Shown here: positions 42,501 through 50,111 of the stretch, piece by piece
Position numbering within the stretch: the first letter of the stretch is position 1
Layout of the letters: the number at the start of each line of letters is the position of its first letter
Source of the DNA: CAJXSN01 sp947492235
GTDB lineage: Bacteria > Pseudomonadota > Alphaproteobacteria > Sphingomonadales > Sphingomonadaceae
Reading direction: 5' to 3'
NCBI RefSeq assembly: GCF_042492175.1
Contig: NZ_CP170453.1
Span: 2,542,001 to 2,606,000, forward strand
Length of the DNA stretch: 64,000 nt
Made by a program: the position numbers and the translations under genes
The notes under the pieces: model-generated
What the model saw: only the letters and a program-made list of their open reading frames with translations
The model's database searches: none
Told to the model about the DNA's origin: nothing

Positions 42501-42767
42501 GCCCGTGGCGGTATGTCGCCGATTGAGGCGCTACGAGCCGGGACTATCGAACCTGCCAGATCGCTTGGGATGGATCGTGACATCGGCAGTCTGGAAGTCG
42601 GCAAGCTCGCGGATCTGATCGTTCTGAATGCAGACCCCAGCGCCGATATCCGCAATTCCGACAAGATCGACCGCGTGATGCTTGGTGGCCGGCTATACGA
42701 TGCGCGGACAATGAATGAGGTTGAGACCGGCGATACGCAGCGGCGCGCTTACTGGTGGGAGAATTAA
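39501..42767 (+). CDS. Exported TolB-like beta-propeller / amidohydrolase fusion
   Basis: A 1088-aa protein with a signal peptide (MKLIAAAALASTSLFALSPAMA). Residues about 75-680 contain many TolB/PD40-type propeller blades (HPRFSPDGQRIAFTSDRGG, QPSWSPDGRYIVA, NPQFSPDGSTIVFEK and others). The C-terminal part, from about 690, is a metal-dependent amidohydrolase: IMPGLVDAHAHG with the HxH pair, TVEHNVPV with a further His, VSIGAHGQQ, and LEVGKLADLIVLNADP at the end. Such fusions are known in Proteobacteria as exported amidohydrolases, possibly imidazolonepropionase- or prolidase-like; the substrate is unknown. ATG 39501 precedes the signal peptide and follows AAGGGGGAA. Confidence 0.9.
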   Translation: MKLIAAAALASTSLFALSPAMAQEQSLPTPVPSTEVPESEVDGAETDDADWDVNAPPGATIRQVPISTDEGTWMDVDVAPDGRTIAFSMLGDIYTMPITGGTPTRISEGLAWEVHPRFSPDGQRIAFTSDRGGGDNIWLMDANGANKHQLTKEDFRLLNQPSWSPDGRYIVAKKHFTTGRSLGTGEIWLYHVSGGGGIKLVERPSEAHQKELGEPVYAPDGEAIYFTRNTTSGPIFEYAQDSNSGIFEIERYDLASGERTTAVSGFGGAVRPAPSPDSQSIAFVRRDKDQSQLWVKDIASGRERMIYGALDMDVQETWAVTGVYPNMDWTPDSSAVVFWAGGKLRRVNADGTAAREIPFRVNDTRGIADAPHPVIPVAPDTFETSIPRFSTLSPDGRRVVFETMGKLYVKNTAGGAPRRLTNSGDALELFPAFSRDGRKMAYVRWTDEGLGEIIVADGNGSGGRSITSQPGHYANPQFSPDGSTIVFEKREGGFLNSPDYSENPGVYRIPASGGAPKLIARDTGSPQFGADNDRLFMLAREGGDLQLISSDLSGEARRVHAKGDLVNDFRLSPDGLHFAFRQNYEAFVMPLMPGGQAVSVSEKGGALPVTKVSDGGADYIGWTRGGDTLYWSMGPTLYRASSSALFANSLGDETAKFTPPTSGISLGMTMRADKPSGATAITGARILSMAGEGAGAIENGVIVIEGDRIAAIGSVSDVPVPAGARIIDASGKTIMPGLVDAHAHGPQGRGDLIPQQNWVQVQQLAMGTTTIHDPSSSASMIFAAAERQRAGQLLSPRIFSTGEIVYGAKAASVYARVDSYDDALAHVRRLKSQGGISVKNYNQPRREQRQQVALAAAAENMLVVAEGGSLFGMDMNLVADGNSTVEHNVPVDVMYEDVLQFFGQSQTNYTPTLTVTYGGLAGDPYWRQATDVFDNPLLVHTPPKQLLAATARRTKAPDWAFVDDNAAREAKKLADRGVKVSIGAHGQQAGIAAHWEMWSFARGGMSPIEALRAGTIEPARSLGMDRDIGSLEVGKLADLIVLNADPSADIRNSDKIDRVMLGGRLYDARTMNEVETGDTQRRAYWWEN

Positions 42768-42838
42768 GCGGAGAGGTTCGCTTGCGGGTAGCGAAGAGGG
42801 GCCTGCTTTGGCACTCGCTTCACTGAGATATCGGAATG

Positions 42839-42852
42839 ATAATATATATTAT
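42839..42852. other. A/T-only perfect palindrome between convergent genes
   Basis: ATAATATATATTAT is a perfect 14-bp palindrome made only of A and T in a G+C-rich genome. It lies in the 127-bp gap between the amidohydrolase stop and the end of the small membrane protein gene. It may help separate the two convergent transcripts or bind a protein; nothing more can be said. Confidence 0.3.
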
Positions 42853-42894
42853 GTTAAGTAAAGCAGCGCCAGCTAGGACGCAGCCACCCCTTCG

Positions 42895-43062
42895 CTAGCG
42901 CACTATCGAGAAGACCAGATACACTGTGGCAAAGATCACGGCCCAGATAAACGCAAGGCGCAGACCTTCTTTCCATTCGAACTTGTAAGACGCGAGCGCA
43001 CCGACGGCGAGCACTAGCCAGCCAAGCAAAGCCACAATCTGGACCGTGTCGAACTCGTTCAT
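42895..43062 (-). CDS. Small two-helix membrane protein, 55 aa
   Basis: A short gene missed by usual length cut-offs. It starts with ATG at 43062, overlapping the TGA of the MBL-fold gene by ATGA, and ends with TAG at 42897-42895. The protein has an acidic start (MNEFDTVQ), a first hydrophobic helix (IVALLGWLVLAVGALASY), a charged loop (KFEWKEGLR) and a second helix (LAFIWAVIFATVYLVFSIVR). The perfect overlap and the clean two-helix pattern support a real gene. It is the last member of the nine-gene mltB-to-MBL operon. The function is unknown. Confidence 0.75.
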   Translation of the reverse strand: MNEFDTVQIVALLGWLVLAVGALASYKFEWKEGLRLAFIWAVIFATVYLVFSIVR

Positions 43063-43826
43063 ATTGTCATCTCCAGACCATCATAGCCGACAGTCACATG
43101 GCTTGGCACTTCGTCGCACAATGTCTGGTAGTCCATGCTCTTGTCCAGATGCGTGAGAACGATGCGCTTGGCTTTGCATTTTGCGCCGAGCTCTAGCGCC
43201 ATATCCAGATGCGCGTGAGTCGGATGCGGTCGACGGCGCAAACAGTCGCTCACCAGTATGTCTACACCTTTGAACACGCGGATCATGTCGGATGTGATCT
43301 CGCTGAAATCTGTCGCATAACCGATTGCTTCTCCGTCTCTTTCGAAACGGAAGGCGGTGCTCTTGGCGGGGCCATGCGGCATTTTACACCATTCGACACC
43401 AAAACCGGCAAACATCCGCAAATTGTCGAGTGTCTGCAGCTCCACGACGGTGGGATAGCCAAATTGCCCTGCGAAGATGTAGTCAAACCGGGCCTTCAGG
43501 CGGCGCGCTGTTTCTTCGGTTGCAAAGCCGGGAATCGGGTTCGACCGGCCATATCGCAGCCCGCGCAGATCATCGATGCCGTGGCAGTGATCGGCATGAT
43601 CGTGCGTCCAGAACACCGCATCCAGCTTGTCGATCCGGTTGGTCAGCAGCTGGTGGCGCAGATCGGTCGCGGTATCGACCAAAAGACGCTCGCCGCCGGG
43701 TCCTTCGACAATGATGGACACCCGGGTGCGCCGGTTGCGCGGCTCACCGGGATCGCAAGCGCCCCAATCATTACCGACGCGCGGGACACCCGACGACGTC
43801 CCGGAGCCGAGCATCAGAAGTTTCAC
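43059..43826 (-). CDS. PhnP-like MBL-fold metallo-hydrolase
   Basis: A 255-aa metallo-beta-lactamase-fold protein. The motif THDHADHCHG (about residue 75) supplies the main metal ligands, with later ones in KMPHGPAKS, GYATDFSEI and HAHLDM. The N-terminus KLLMLGSGTSSGVPRVGNDWGACDP and the Cys-containing loop resemble PhnP-type phosphodiesterases that act on cyclic phosphodiester substrates; here there is no phosphonate cluster, so a general cyclic-phosphodiesterase or nucleotide-processing role is more likely. It overlaps tatD (ATGA) upstream and the 55-aa membrane protein downstream. Confidence 0.88.
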   Translation of the reverse strand: MKLLMLGSGTSSGVPRVGNDWGACDPGEPRNRRTRVSIIVEGPGGERLLVDTATDLRHQLLTNRIDKLDAVFWTHDHADHCHGIDDLRGLRYGRSNPIPGFATEETARRLKARFDYIFAGQFGYPTVVELQTLDNLRMFAGFGVEWCKMPHGPAKSTAFRFERDGEAIGYATDFSEITSDMIRVFKGVDILVSDCLRRRPHPTHAHLDMALELGAKCKAKRIVLTHLDKSMDYQTLCDEVPSHVTVGYDGLEMTI

Positions 43827-44599
43827 GCAGCGGTCCGGCTGAACAGTGCATGGAAATTGTGTGTTGTGCGCTCGGCCAGCTCCTCGAACGATTCCCCACG
43901 CAATTCAGCGAGGAATTCCGCGGTATTGCGCACGAATGCCGGCTCACACGGTTTGCCGCGATGCGGAACGGGCGACAGGAACGGGCTGTCAGTTTCTACC
44001 AGCAGCCGGTCTGCAGGGATATCTGCCGCAACTGCCTGCAAATCTTTGGCGTTCTTGAAAGTTACAATACCTGAGATGGAGATAGACAATCCCATATCGA
44101 GTACCTTGCGTCCGAAATTGGCAGACGCCGTAAAGCAATGGATCAGCGCGGGAAAAGCGCCCTTTTCCTTCTCGTCTGCAAGTATGGCGGCGGTGTCGTC
44201 CTCCGCATCGCGGGTATGGATAATGAGAGGTAAACCCGTTTCGCGTGCCACCCCGATATGCATTCTGAACAGCTCCTGCTGCACCTGCCGGTCGGACTTG
44301 TCGTAATAATAGTCGAGCCCCGTCTCGCCAATGCCGACCACCCGATCCGCTTCGGCTGCTTCGATGAGAATGTCGCGGCCCAGATTTTCATGCGCGTCTG
44401 CCTCGTGCGGGTGGATGCCCACGCTGGCCCAGACATCGCTCTCGCGCTGCGCGGTGCCGACAACGCGGTCCCATTCGCTGTGGCGGGTGGAGATGTTGAG
44501 GAAGCCCCCTACCCCGGCGTCGCGTGCGCGCTGCAAGACAGCTTCTTGGTTCTCGACCAAGCCGTCATATTCCAGGTGGCAATGGCTATCGATCAGCAT
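43823..44599 (-). CDS. TatD-family metal-dependent DNase
   Basis: A 258-aa TIM-barrel metallohydrolase. Metal ligands are in LIDSHCHLEYDG (HxH), the Glu of GIGETGLDYYYD (about 93), the His of IHTRDAEDD and the His of ALIHCFTAS, and the Asp of ETDSPFLSPV. The family acts as a 3'-5' deoxyribonuclease and D-aminoacyl-tRNA-like hydrolase in repair; YcfH/TatD subtypes cannot be distinguished here. The start ATG shares a base with the metG stop (TGATG). The pairing metG-tatD-MBL is a widespread conserved order. Confidence 0.95.
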   Translation of the reverse strand: MLIDSHCHLEYDGLVENQEAVLQRARDAGVGGFLNISTRHSEWDRVVGTAQRESDVWASVGIHPHEADAHENLGRDILIEAAEADRVVGIGETGLDYYYDKSDRQVQQELFRMHIGVARETGLPLIIHTRDAEDDTAAILADEKEKGAFPALIHCFTASANFGRKVLDMGLSISISGIVTFKNAKDLQAVAADIPADRLLVETDSPFLSPVPHRGKPCEPAFVRNTAEFLAELRGESFEELAERTTHNFHALFSRTAA

Positions 44600-46158
44600 C
44601 AGGCGGCTTCTTCTTCGGGCATTTCGAGACGCGGAAAAATCGGTGTCGGCTTTTCGACAAGGTGTCCGGCATCCACCAGTGCATCGAACCAGGATTCGTT
44701 CGTCAGATCCGCATAATCGCGCTCGTCCGCTGCAGCTCCCAGCTGATCAAGAACAGCGTTCGCCTTGGCAGGGACCACGGGTTGGATCGCAATGGCGAGA
44801 TCACGGATGGCGAGAAACAGAGTCTGGAGCACCGCCTTCATCCGCTCCGGATCGGTCTTCTTAAGCCCCCAAGGTGCTTGTTCGTCGACATACTGATTGC
44901 AGGCGTAGACCGCCTTGATCCATTCCTCGATCCCCGCAGAGAATGCCAGCTTCTCAAACGCATCGGGCAGCCCGTTGCGGCAAGCTTCGCGCACGGTCTC
45001 GAGGAGCGTTTTGTCGTCTTCCACAAGATCGAAAGCCTCGAGCTTCCCGTCCATATTTTTGGAAATCATGGACAATGTCCGCTGCGCCAGATTTCCAAAG
45101 CTGTTGGCCAATTCTGCGTTGCACCGGGTGACGATGGCTTCAGCAGAATAGCTGCCATCCTGACCGAACGCGATTTCGCGCATCAGGAAATAGCGCAGAT
45201 TGTCGACTCCGAAGCGCTCCGCCAGCTCACTGGGATCCGTCACGTTGCCCAGCGACTTGCTTTCCTTCTGCCCGCGATTGAGCAGGAAACCATGCCCGAA
45301 GACCTGCTTCGGAAGCGGCAAATCGGCACTCATCAGGAAGGCGGGCCAATATACTGTGTGGAAACGGACAATATCCTTGCCAATCAGATGCAGACTGGCA
45401 GGCCAGAACTTGGCGTAATCTTCTGTTTTATCGGGATAACCAAGACCGGTCAGGTAGTTGGTCAGCGCATCGACCCAGACATACATCACGTGGGCTTCGC
45501 TGCCGGGAACCTTCACGCCCCAGTCAAAGCTCGTCCGGCTAACAGATAGATCGCGTAAACCACCGGAAACAAACGAGATCATCTCATTGCGGCGGCTTTC
45601 CGGCTCGAGGAAACCCGGGGTTTTCAGTAGCGTGAGCAATTGGTCCTGATATTTCGACAGGCGGAAGAACCACGTCTCTTCCTCGGTCCATTCCACCGGC
45701 GTCGATTGGGGCGACAGCTTCTCTCCACCCTCCCCCTCGATCAACTCGCTTTCATCGTAATAGGCTTCGTCGCGGACGGAATACCACCCCTCGTAGCGAT
45801 CCAAATAAAGGTCGCCCTTCGCTTCCATCGCTTGCCAGATGGCCTGGCTGGCGCGGTGGTGGTCCTGGTCAGTGGTACGGATGAACCGGTCGTAGGTAAT
45901 GTCCAGCTGTTCGAACAGATCGCGAAATGCGCCGCTCATCTCGTCAGCCAGCGCGCGCGGCGTAATGCCCAGATCGCGCGCCTTCTGCGCCATTTTCAGC
46001 CCGTGTTCGTCGGTCCCGGTCTGGAAGCGTACCTCTCGTCCTTGCAGGCGGTGGAAACGGGCCAGAACGTCGGCAGCAATCGTCTCGTAAGCATGGCCGA
46101 TATGCGGCTTGCCGTTGGGATAATGGATTGCGGTGGTGATGTAATAGGGATCAGACAT
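44599..46158 (-). CDS. metG: Methionyl-tRNA synthetase
   Basis: A 519-aa class I synthetase. It has the HIGH-type motif KPHIGHAYET (about residue 19), a short connective domain without the zinc-binding knuckles (MetG2-type), and an anticodon-binding helical domain with CNAELANSFGNLAQRTLSM. The KMSKS loop reads RGQKESKSLGN, with Glu at the Met position, while both Lys and Ser residues are kept. There is no C-terminal tRNA-binding EMAP domain, as often in Alphaproteobacteria. The start overlaps the holB stop by eight bases. It is part of the tmk-holB-metG-tatD block. Confidence 0.97.
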   Translation of the reverse strand: MSDPYYITTAIHYPNGKPHIGHAYETIAADVLARFHRLQGREVRFQTGTDEHGLKMAQKARDLGITPRALADEMSGAFRDLFEQLDITYDRFIRTTDQDHHRASQAIWQAMEAKGDLYLDRYEGWYSVRDEAYYDESELIEGEGGEKLSPQSTPVEWTEEETWFFRLSKYQDQLLTLLKTPGFLEPESRRNEMISFVSGGLRDLSVSRTSFDWGVKVPGSEAHVMYVWVDALTNYLTGLGYPDKTEDYAKFWPASLHLIGKDIVRFHTVYWPAFLMSADLPLPKQVFGHGFLLNRGQKESKSLGNVTDPSELAERFGVDNLRYFLMREIAFGQDGSYSAEAIVTRCNAELANSFGNLAQRTLSMISKNMDGKLEAFDLVEDDKTLLETVREACRNGLPDAFEKLAFSAGIEEWIKAVYACNQYVDEQAPWGLKKTDPERMKAVLQTLFLAIRDLAIAIQPVVPAKANAVLDQLGAAADERDYADLTNESWFDALVDAGHLVEKPTPIFPRLEMPEEEAA

Positions 46159-47101
46159 TGGCGCTGCTCCTATTGCCCGCGACCGATGCGAGCAAGCCGC
46201 CGATTTCCATCACCAGAAAGTTTGCATCGAAATTGTAGATCGGAGCCTGCGCAGCAAGCTCCACCAGATCTGAATGAGCATCGGCAAGTTTGGCCAGGTC
46301 TTCGCGGGGCGTATCGGTCATCCTGTCGGTCAGGATCGCGCGGGAAAGATCGAACAGGACGCTCTGGCGTTCGCGATCCGGGCGCGTTCCGATAGCGGCC
46401 GAGAGCGCACCGCGCAGCGTAAAATCACGGTCGCCCTCATGCGCTATACGGCGCAGCAACTGGTCGATTTTGCCCATGTCATGTTTCAGGTAGGACAGCG
46501 CCATCCCCGGTGATCCTCCGGCGGCATGCACCGCCGCCTCACGAAGCTCGGCCTGCGTTTCGGGCGATTGATCGGCGACAGCGGCGTGGATTGCTGCATC
46601 CTCCACCGGAGCAAACCGGAGAATCCGGCAGCGCGAGCGAATGGTGGGAAGGAGCCGCGAAGGCCGATGGGCAATCAGAAAGATTGTGCTGCCTGCCGGT
46701 GGCTCTTCCAGTGTTTTGAGCAGAGCGTTTGACGCTGCGGTCTCCATGTCGTCTGCCGGGTCGATGATGATCGCGCGATTATCGCCCATCGTTGGCCGCG
46801 TGTTTAGTCGGCGCTGCATCGCGCGTATCTGGTCGATCTTGATATTGCGGGCCCGTTCATATGGTTTGCCGTCGGCCTTCTTGCGGGCTTCCTTGTCGTC
46901 CTTCGGCGGATGGTCGAGCAACAGGATATCGGGGTGGTCCCCCTCACCCGTATCCCCGACCAGATCGCGTGCAGCGGCTTGAGCAAAGGCGCGCTTCTCC
47001 AGCCCGCGCTTGCCCGCGAGTATCCAGCCGTGATGCATTCGCGCGCCTTGTCGCGCCTCACGCCATTCGGACCATGCTGGTGTCGAGCGGGGATTTTTCA
47101 T
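46151..47101 (-). CDS. holB: DNA polymerase III subunit delta prime
   Basis: A 316-aa AAA+ clamp-loader subunit. Visible motifs are HHGWILAGKRGLEKRAFA in the degenerate P-loop region, the sensor area IIIDPADDMETAASNALLKTLEEPP, and the SRC motif in LPTIRSRCRILRF that acts on the neighbouring ATPase subunit. The four zinc-finger cysteines of E. coli DnaX/HolB are not seen, which is common for alphaproteobacterial HolB. It overlaps tmk upstream (ATGA) and metG downstream, so it is fully embedded in the operon. Confidence 0.95.
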   Translation of the reverse strand: MKNPRSTPAWSEWREARQGARMHHGWILAGKRGLEKRAFAQAAARDLVGDTGEGDHPDILLLDHPPKDDKEARKKADGKPYERARNIKIDQIRAMQRRLNTRPTMGDNRAIIIDPADDMETAASNALLKTLEEPPAGSTIFLIAHRPSRLLPTIRSRCRILRFAPVEDAAIHAAVADQSPETQAELREAAVHAAGGSPGMALSYLKHDMGKIDQLLRRIAHEGDRDFTLRGALSAAIGTRPDRERQSVLFDLSRAILTDRMTDTPREDLAKLADAHSDLVELAAQAPIYNFDANFLVMEIGGLLASVAGNRSSANV

Positions 47102-47733
47102 GCGGCAGCCAGCAATGGCTCGAGCGCGGCCATGATGCGATCATGTACCGCGTCCGGCCCGGCATCACCATCAATGACGACGAAACCTCCCGGATCACGC
47201 TCGGCAAGCTCCAGAAATGTCTGGCGGACGGCTGCGTGATATTCAGTGCCCCTGCCCCCGATCGCATCGCTGTTGCCGGCATCCCGCTCGGCCAAGCGTG
47301 CAGCCGTTACTTCTGCCGGTACGTCGATCAGGACCGTGCAGTCAGGGCGCAATCCGCGTGAGCCGATTTGGTGGAGCGCGGTTATTGTCTCGTCGCCAAG
47401 ACCACCTGCCCCGCCCTGATAGGCACGGCTTGAATCGACGAAGCGATCACAAATGACCCAACGCCCAGCCTCGAGAGACGGCTCAATGCGTGTTATGACA
47501 TGATCTGAACGCGCGGCCGCGAATAACAATGCTTCGGCCTGGGCACCCCAGCCTTCACCCGGTGGATCCAGCAGCATTGTGCGGATCGCCTCGGCACCCG
47601 GAGTACCGCCCGGTTCGCGCGTGATGTCTGTGGCTATGCCGCGCTTTGCCAATGCCTCGGCCAGCAGCCGGCATTGGGTGGACTTACCCGTTCCCTCCCC
47701 GCCTTCGAGCGCGATAAATTTGCCCCGGCTCAT
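47098..47733 (-). CDS. tmk: Thymidylate kinase
   Basis: A 211-aa kinase that phosphorylates dTMP to dTDP. The P-loop is GGEGTGKSTQCRLLA (about residues 11-19), the DR(Y/H)-type motif is ICDRFVDSSRAYQGGAGG (about 95), and the LID region contains ERDAGNSDAIGG. The length is typical. It overlaps the D,D-carboxypeptidase gene upstream (ATGA at 47730-47733) and holB downstream, and the tmk-holB order is widely conserved. Confidence 0.97.
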   Translation of the reverse strand: MSRGKFIALEGGEGTGKSTQCRLLAEALAKRGIATDITREPGGTPGAEAIRTMLLDPPGEGWGAQAEALLFAAARSDHVITRIEPSLEAGRWVICDRFVDSSRAYQGGAGGLGDETITALHQIGSRGLRPDCTVLIDVPAEVTAARLAERDAGNSDAIGGRGTEYHAAVRQTFLELAERDPGGFVVIDGDAGPDAVHDRIMAALEPLLAAA

Positions 47734-48899
47734 GAGAACAGCGATCCAAAGGCATTGCCGATACGGCCTAGAAATGTCGCCTGTTCGACCGAGTCCGTAG
47801 CAACTAGTGGCACATTGGTCAGCGGCAAGCCGTCAACCGCTATCCTGAGCTTGGCAATCTCGTCACCTTTCGCGATGGGCGCATGGACCGGCCCGCGATA
47901 GACGACCGAAACCTTCACCTCGGCAGCGCTGTCCTTTGGCACAGCGATCCGGATCGGACCGGCGGCAGCCAAGCCCACTTCGCCCACGGCGCCATCTTGA
48001 ACCTGCGCTACTCCTACGCGCGCACCGCGTCTGTATAGCAAACGGCTGTCGAAAGCATTGAACCCCCACTCGATGAATTCGCGTGCAGCGCGGTCGCGGA
48101 TCGATTCCCGCGCGGCCCCCGCCACGACCATGATAAGACGGCGGCCATCCCGCTCTGCGGTACCGAGAAAACCGTAACCGGCCTGATTGGTAAAGCCCGT
48201 TTTAAAGCCGTCGGCCCCTTCCACGATGCCGCTGATGGGATCATGGTTTTCCTGTGCGATCCCGTTGAATTCCATTCCGCGATGGCCGAAATAACGCCGG
48301 AACTTGGATGGGTGACGCGTAAGAATTGCCTTTGCCAATGTGGTCAGATCGCGCGCCGTGCTGAACGTATATCCCTGATCCGGCCAGCCATTAGGTGTGC
48401 CGAACCGGCTGTCCCGCATGCCGATGGCCTGAGCGTTGGCGTTCATCGCCTTAATCCAGTTGGCGGTGGAGCCTGTCGCCCCCTCCCCCAGAACTACCGA
48501 GCCGTCATTGGCGGAAATCGTCGTGATGCCCATCAGCAATTGATCGACCGGGATCACGTCTCCGCGGCCCACAAACATGCTGGAGCCCTTGCCGCTCCAT
48601 TCTTCAAAGGTGGCATCGCTGACGGTCATGCGCTGGTTTGGAACCAGCTTGCCCGACTCGAGCATTTCGAAAGCCGTATAGGCCGTCATTACCTTGGTGA
48701 TGGAGGCGGGGACAAAGCGGCGATTGGCTTCTCTCGCGAGCAGGGTCTGATTACTGCTCAGGTCCAGCATCAGCGCAATCGGTATTTCGTCCGCCCCGGG
48801 CGGGGCGTCTTGCGTTTGCGCGCAAAGCGGGGCCGCCGCGACCAGCGCAGCCGATGCAATCAAGTATAAGGACGTTTTGCCCAATTCCAGCCCCGCCAC
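47730..48899 (-). CDS. D-alanyl-D-alanine carboxypeptidase (PBP5/6 family)
   Basis: A protein of about 389 aa with a signal peptide (SLYLIASAALVAAAPLCA). The penicillin-binding motifs are present in order: SITKVMTA (SxxK, about residue 67), ISANDGSV (SxN, about 129) and DGFKTGFTN (KTG, about 232), followed by a C-terminal beta domain (PBP5_C type) and an amphipathic tail GNAFGSLFS for membrane attachment. It trims pentapeptides in the periplasm. The start is GTG 48899 or possibly TTG 48884. It is located between the RlpA-like lipoprotein and tmk in a cell-wall-rich operon. Confidence 0.94.
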   Translation of the reverse strand: MAGLELGKTSLYLIASAALVAAAPLCAQTQDAPPGADEIPIALMLDLSSNQTLLAREANRRFVPASITKVMTAYTAFEMLESGKLVPNQRMTVSDATFEEWSGKGSSMFVGRGDVIPVDQLLMGITTISANDGSVVLGEGATGSTANWIKAMNANAQAIGMRDSRFGTPNGWPDQGYTFSTARDLTTLAKAILTRHPSKFRRYFGHRGMEFNGIAQENHDPISGIVEGADGFKTGFTNQAGYGFLGTAERDGRRLIMVVAGAARESIRDRAAREFIEWGFNAFDSRLLYRRGARVGVAQVQDGAVGEVGLAAAGPIRIAVPKDSAAEVKVSVVYRGPVHAPIAKGDEIAKLRIAVDGLPLTNVPLVATDSVEQATFLGRIGNAFGSLFS

Positions 48900-48917
48900 C
48901 GGCAGGGCCGGCGGTCT

Positions 48918-50111
48918 CTATCCTGAGGTGAACACTCGCGCGTCGCTATAACCGGCTGCACGGACCTTGGCGAGCGCTGCCTCGGCCTGTCCACGGGTGG
49001 CGTAGGGGCCGGTGCGGACGCGGTAGAAGCGGCCTGCCTTCCGGACGAAACCGTCAAGACGGTTGGCAGCCCGCTCGGCATTGCTCTTGCTGGAGAATGC
49101 GGCGGCCTGAATTACGAAGCCGGAATTGTCAGTTGTAACTGCCGCTGGTGCCCGCGTGGCGCGCGGTTCTGGTGCGGTGGAGGCTTGCGTTACGCGTCCC
49201 GGCAGCGAGAAATTGGCAGGCGGCGCTGCCTGCTGAGCGACGACCACCGGGCGCGGTGTCTGCGCCACCGGGGGCACGGCGCGCACTGGTGCCGACATTG
49301 CAACGCCCGTCAACGGCGGCAGCGGATAGGACCGATTGGCCGTCCGGCGATCTGCGAAGGCGCTGTCGAAGCTCTGGGCAAGTCCGCTCATGACAGGCGC
49401 TGACGCTGGTTGGCTGGGCTGCACGGCAAAATTCGCAATTGCTTGCGGAGCGGCTGATCCGCCAGCCTTGGGCATATCCCCCTGCACCATGGTCGCGCGC
49501 GCACTTTCGGCTGCGGGGGAGCGCAGGCTTGCCGAACCGGTTGCAGGCAGCTTTTCACGCAAGACTGCGACCAGAGACCTCGGCATTTCAAGGCGGTTAG
49601 GGACGGATTGGCCCGCACGCAGCTTGGCGCGCTCATGCTCCGGCGGGTTCACACGGCGCACGCGAACCGCGCCGCCTTCTCCGACGCCGATTTGCGCAGC
49701 GGCATCAGGCGAAAGGCCAACCAGCCGCGAAGCTGTCATCGGACCACGCGTGGTGACGCGGGCCAGAATTGTCGCGCCGGTATCGAGCGAAGTGATCTCG
49801 ACATAGCTCGGCATCGGCAGGGTCTTGTGAGAAACGGTAATCCCGGAGCCAGCGCCCGCATCCAGCGTAGCATAGCCCACCGAATCATAGCTGAGCACAT
49901 CTTCGGGAGCGTAGCGTTGGCCATCCACGGTAAACGGATCGCCCAGCACCTGGGGATAGTCTGCTGCTGGCCCGTAAGCGTCCGATTGTACCGGCATATC
50001 CGAGGCACTGGCGAGAGCGCGAGGCTCCTCGCCTCCCCGCCCGCAGGCGGCCAGAACAACACTCAGACCGAGGATCAGTCCCTTGCGAACAGCATTATCG
50101 AGCAATCTCAT
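48918..50111 (-). CDS. RlpA-like lipoprotein with SPOR domain, DPBB active site degenerate
   Basis: A 397-aa lipoprotein: the signal peptide ends in the lipobox VLAAC (Cys about 23). A double-psi beta-barrel region follows, with SHKTLPMPSYVEITSLDTG and ARVTTRGPMTASRLVGLS. In active RlpA the equivalents read HKTLPLPS and NDRGP; here His is kept but the Asp is replaced (TTRGP), and the SWYG-type motif before it is absent. After a long Pro/Ala/Ser linker comes a C-terminal SPOR domain (about 320-397, FVIQAAAFSSKSNAERAANRL), which binds denuded septal peptidoglycan. The ATG overlaps the mltB 3' end by 17 bp. Confidence 0.88.
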   Translation of the reverse strand: MRLLDNAVRKGLILGLSVVLAACGRGGEEPRALASASDMPVQSDAYGPAADYPQVLGDPFTVDGQRYAPEDVLSYDSVGYATLDAGAGSGITVSHKTLPMPSYVEITSLDTGATILARVTTRGPMTASRLVGLSPDAAAQIGVGEGGAVRVRRVNPPEHERAKLRAGQSVPNRLEMPRSLVAVLREKLPATGSASLRSPAAESARATMVQGDMPKAGGSAAPQAIANFAVQPSQPASAPVMSGLAQSFDSAFADRRTANRSYPLPPLTGVAMSAPVRAVPPVAQTPRPVVVAQQAAPPANFSLPGRVTQASTAPEPRATRAPAAVTTDNSGFVIQAAAFSSKSNAERAANRLDGFVRKAGRFYRVRTGPYATRGQAEAALAKVRAAGYSDARVFTSG

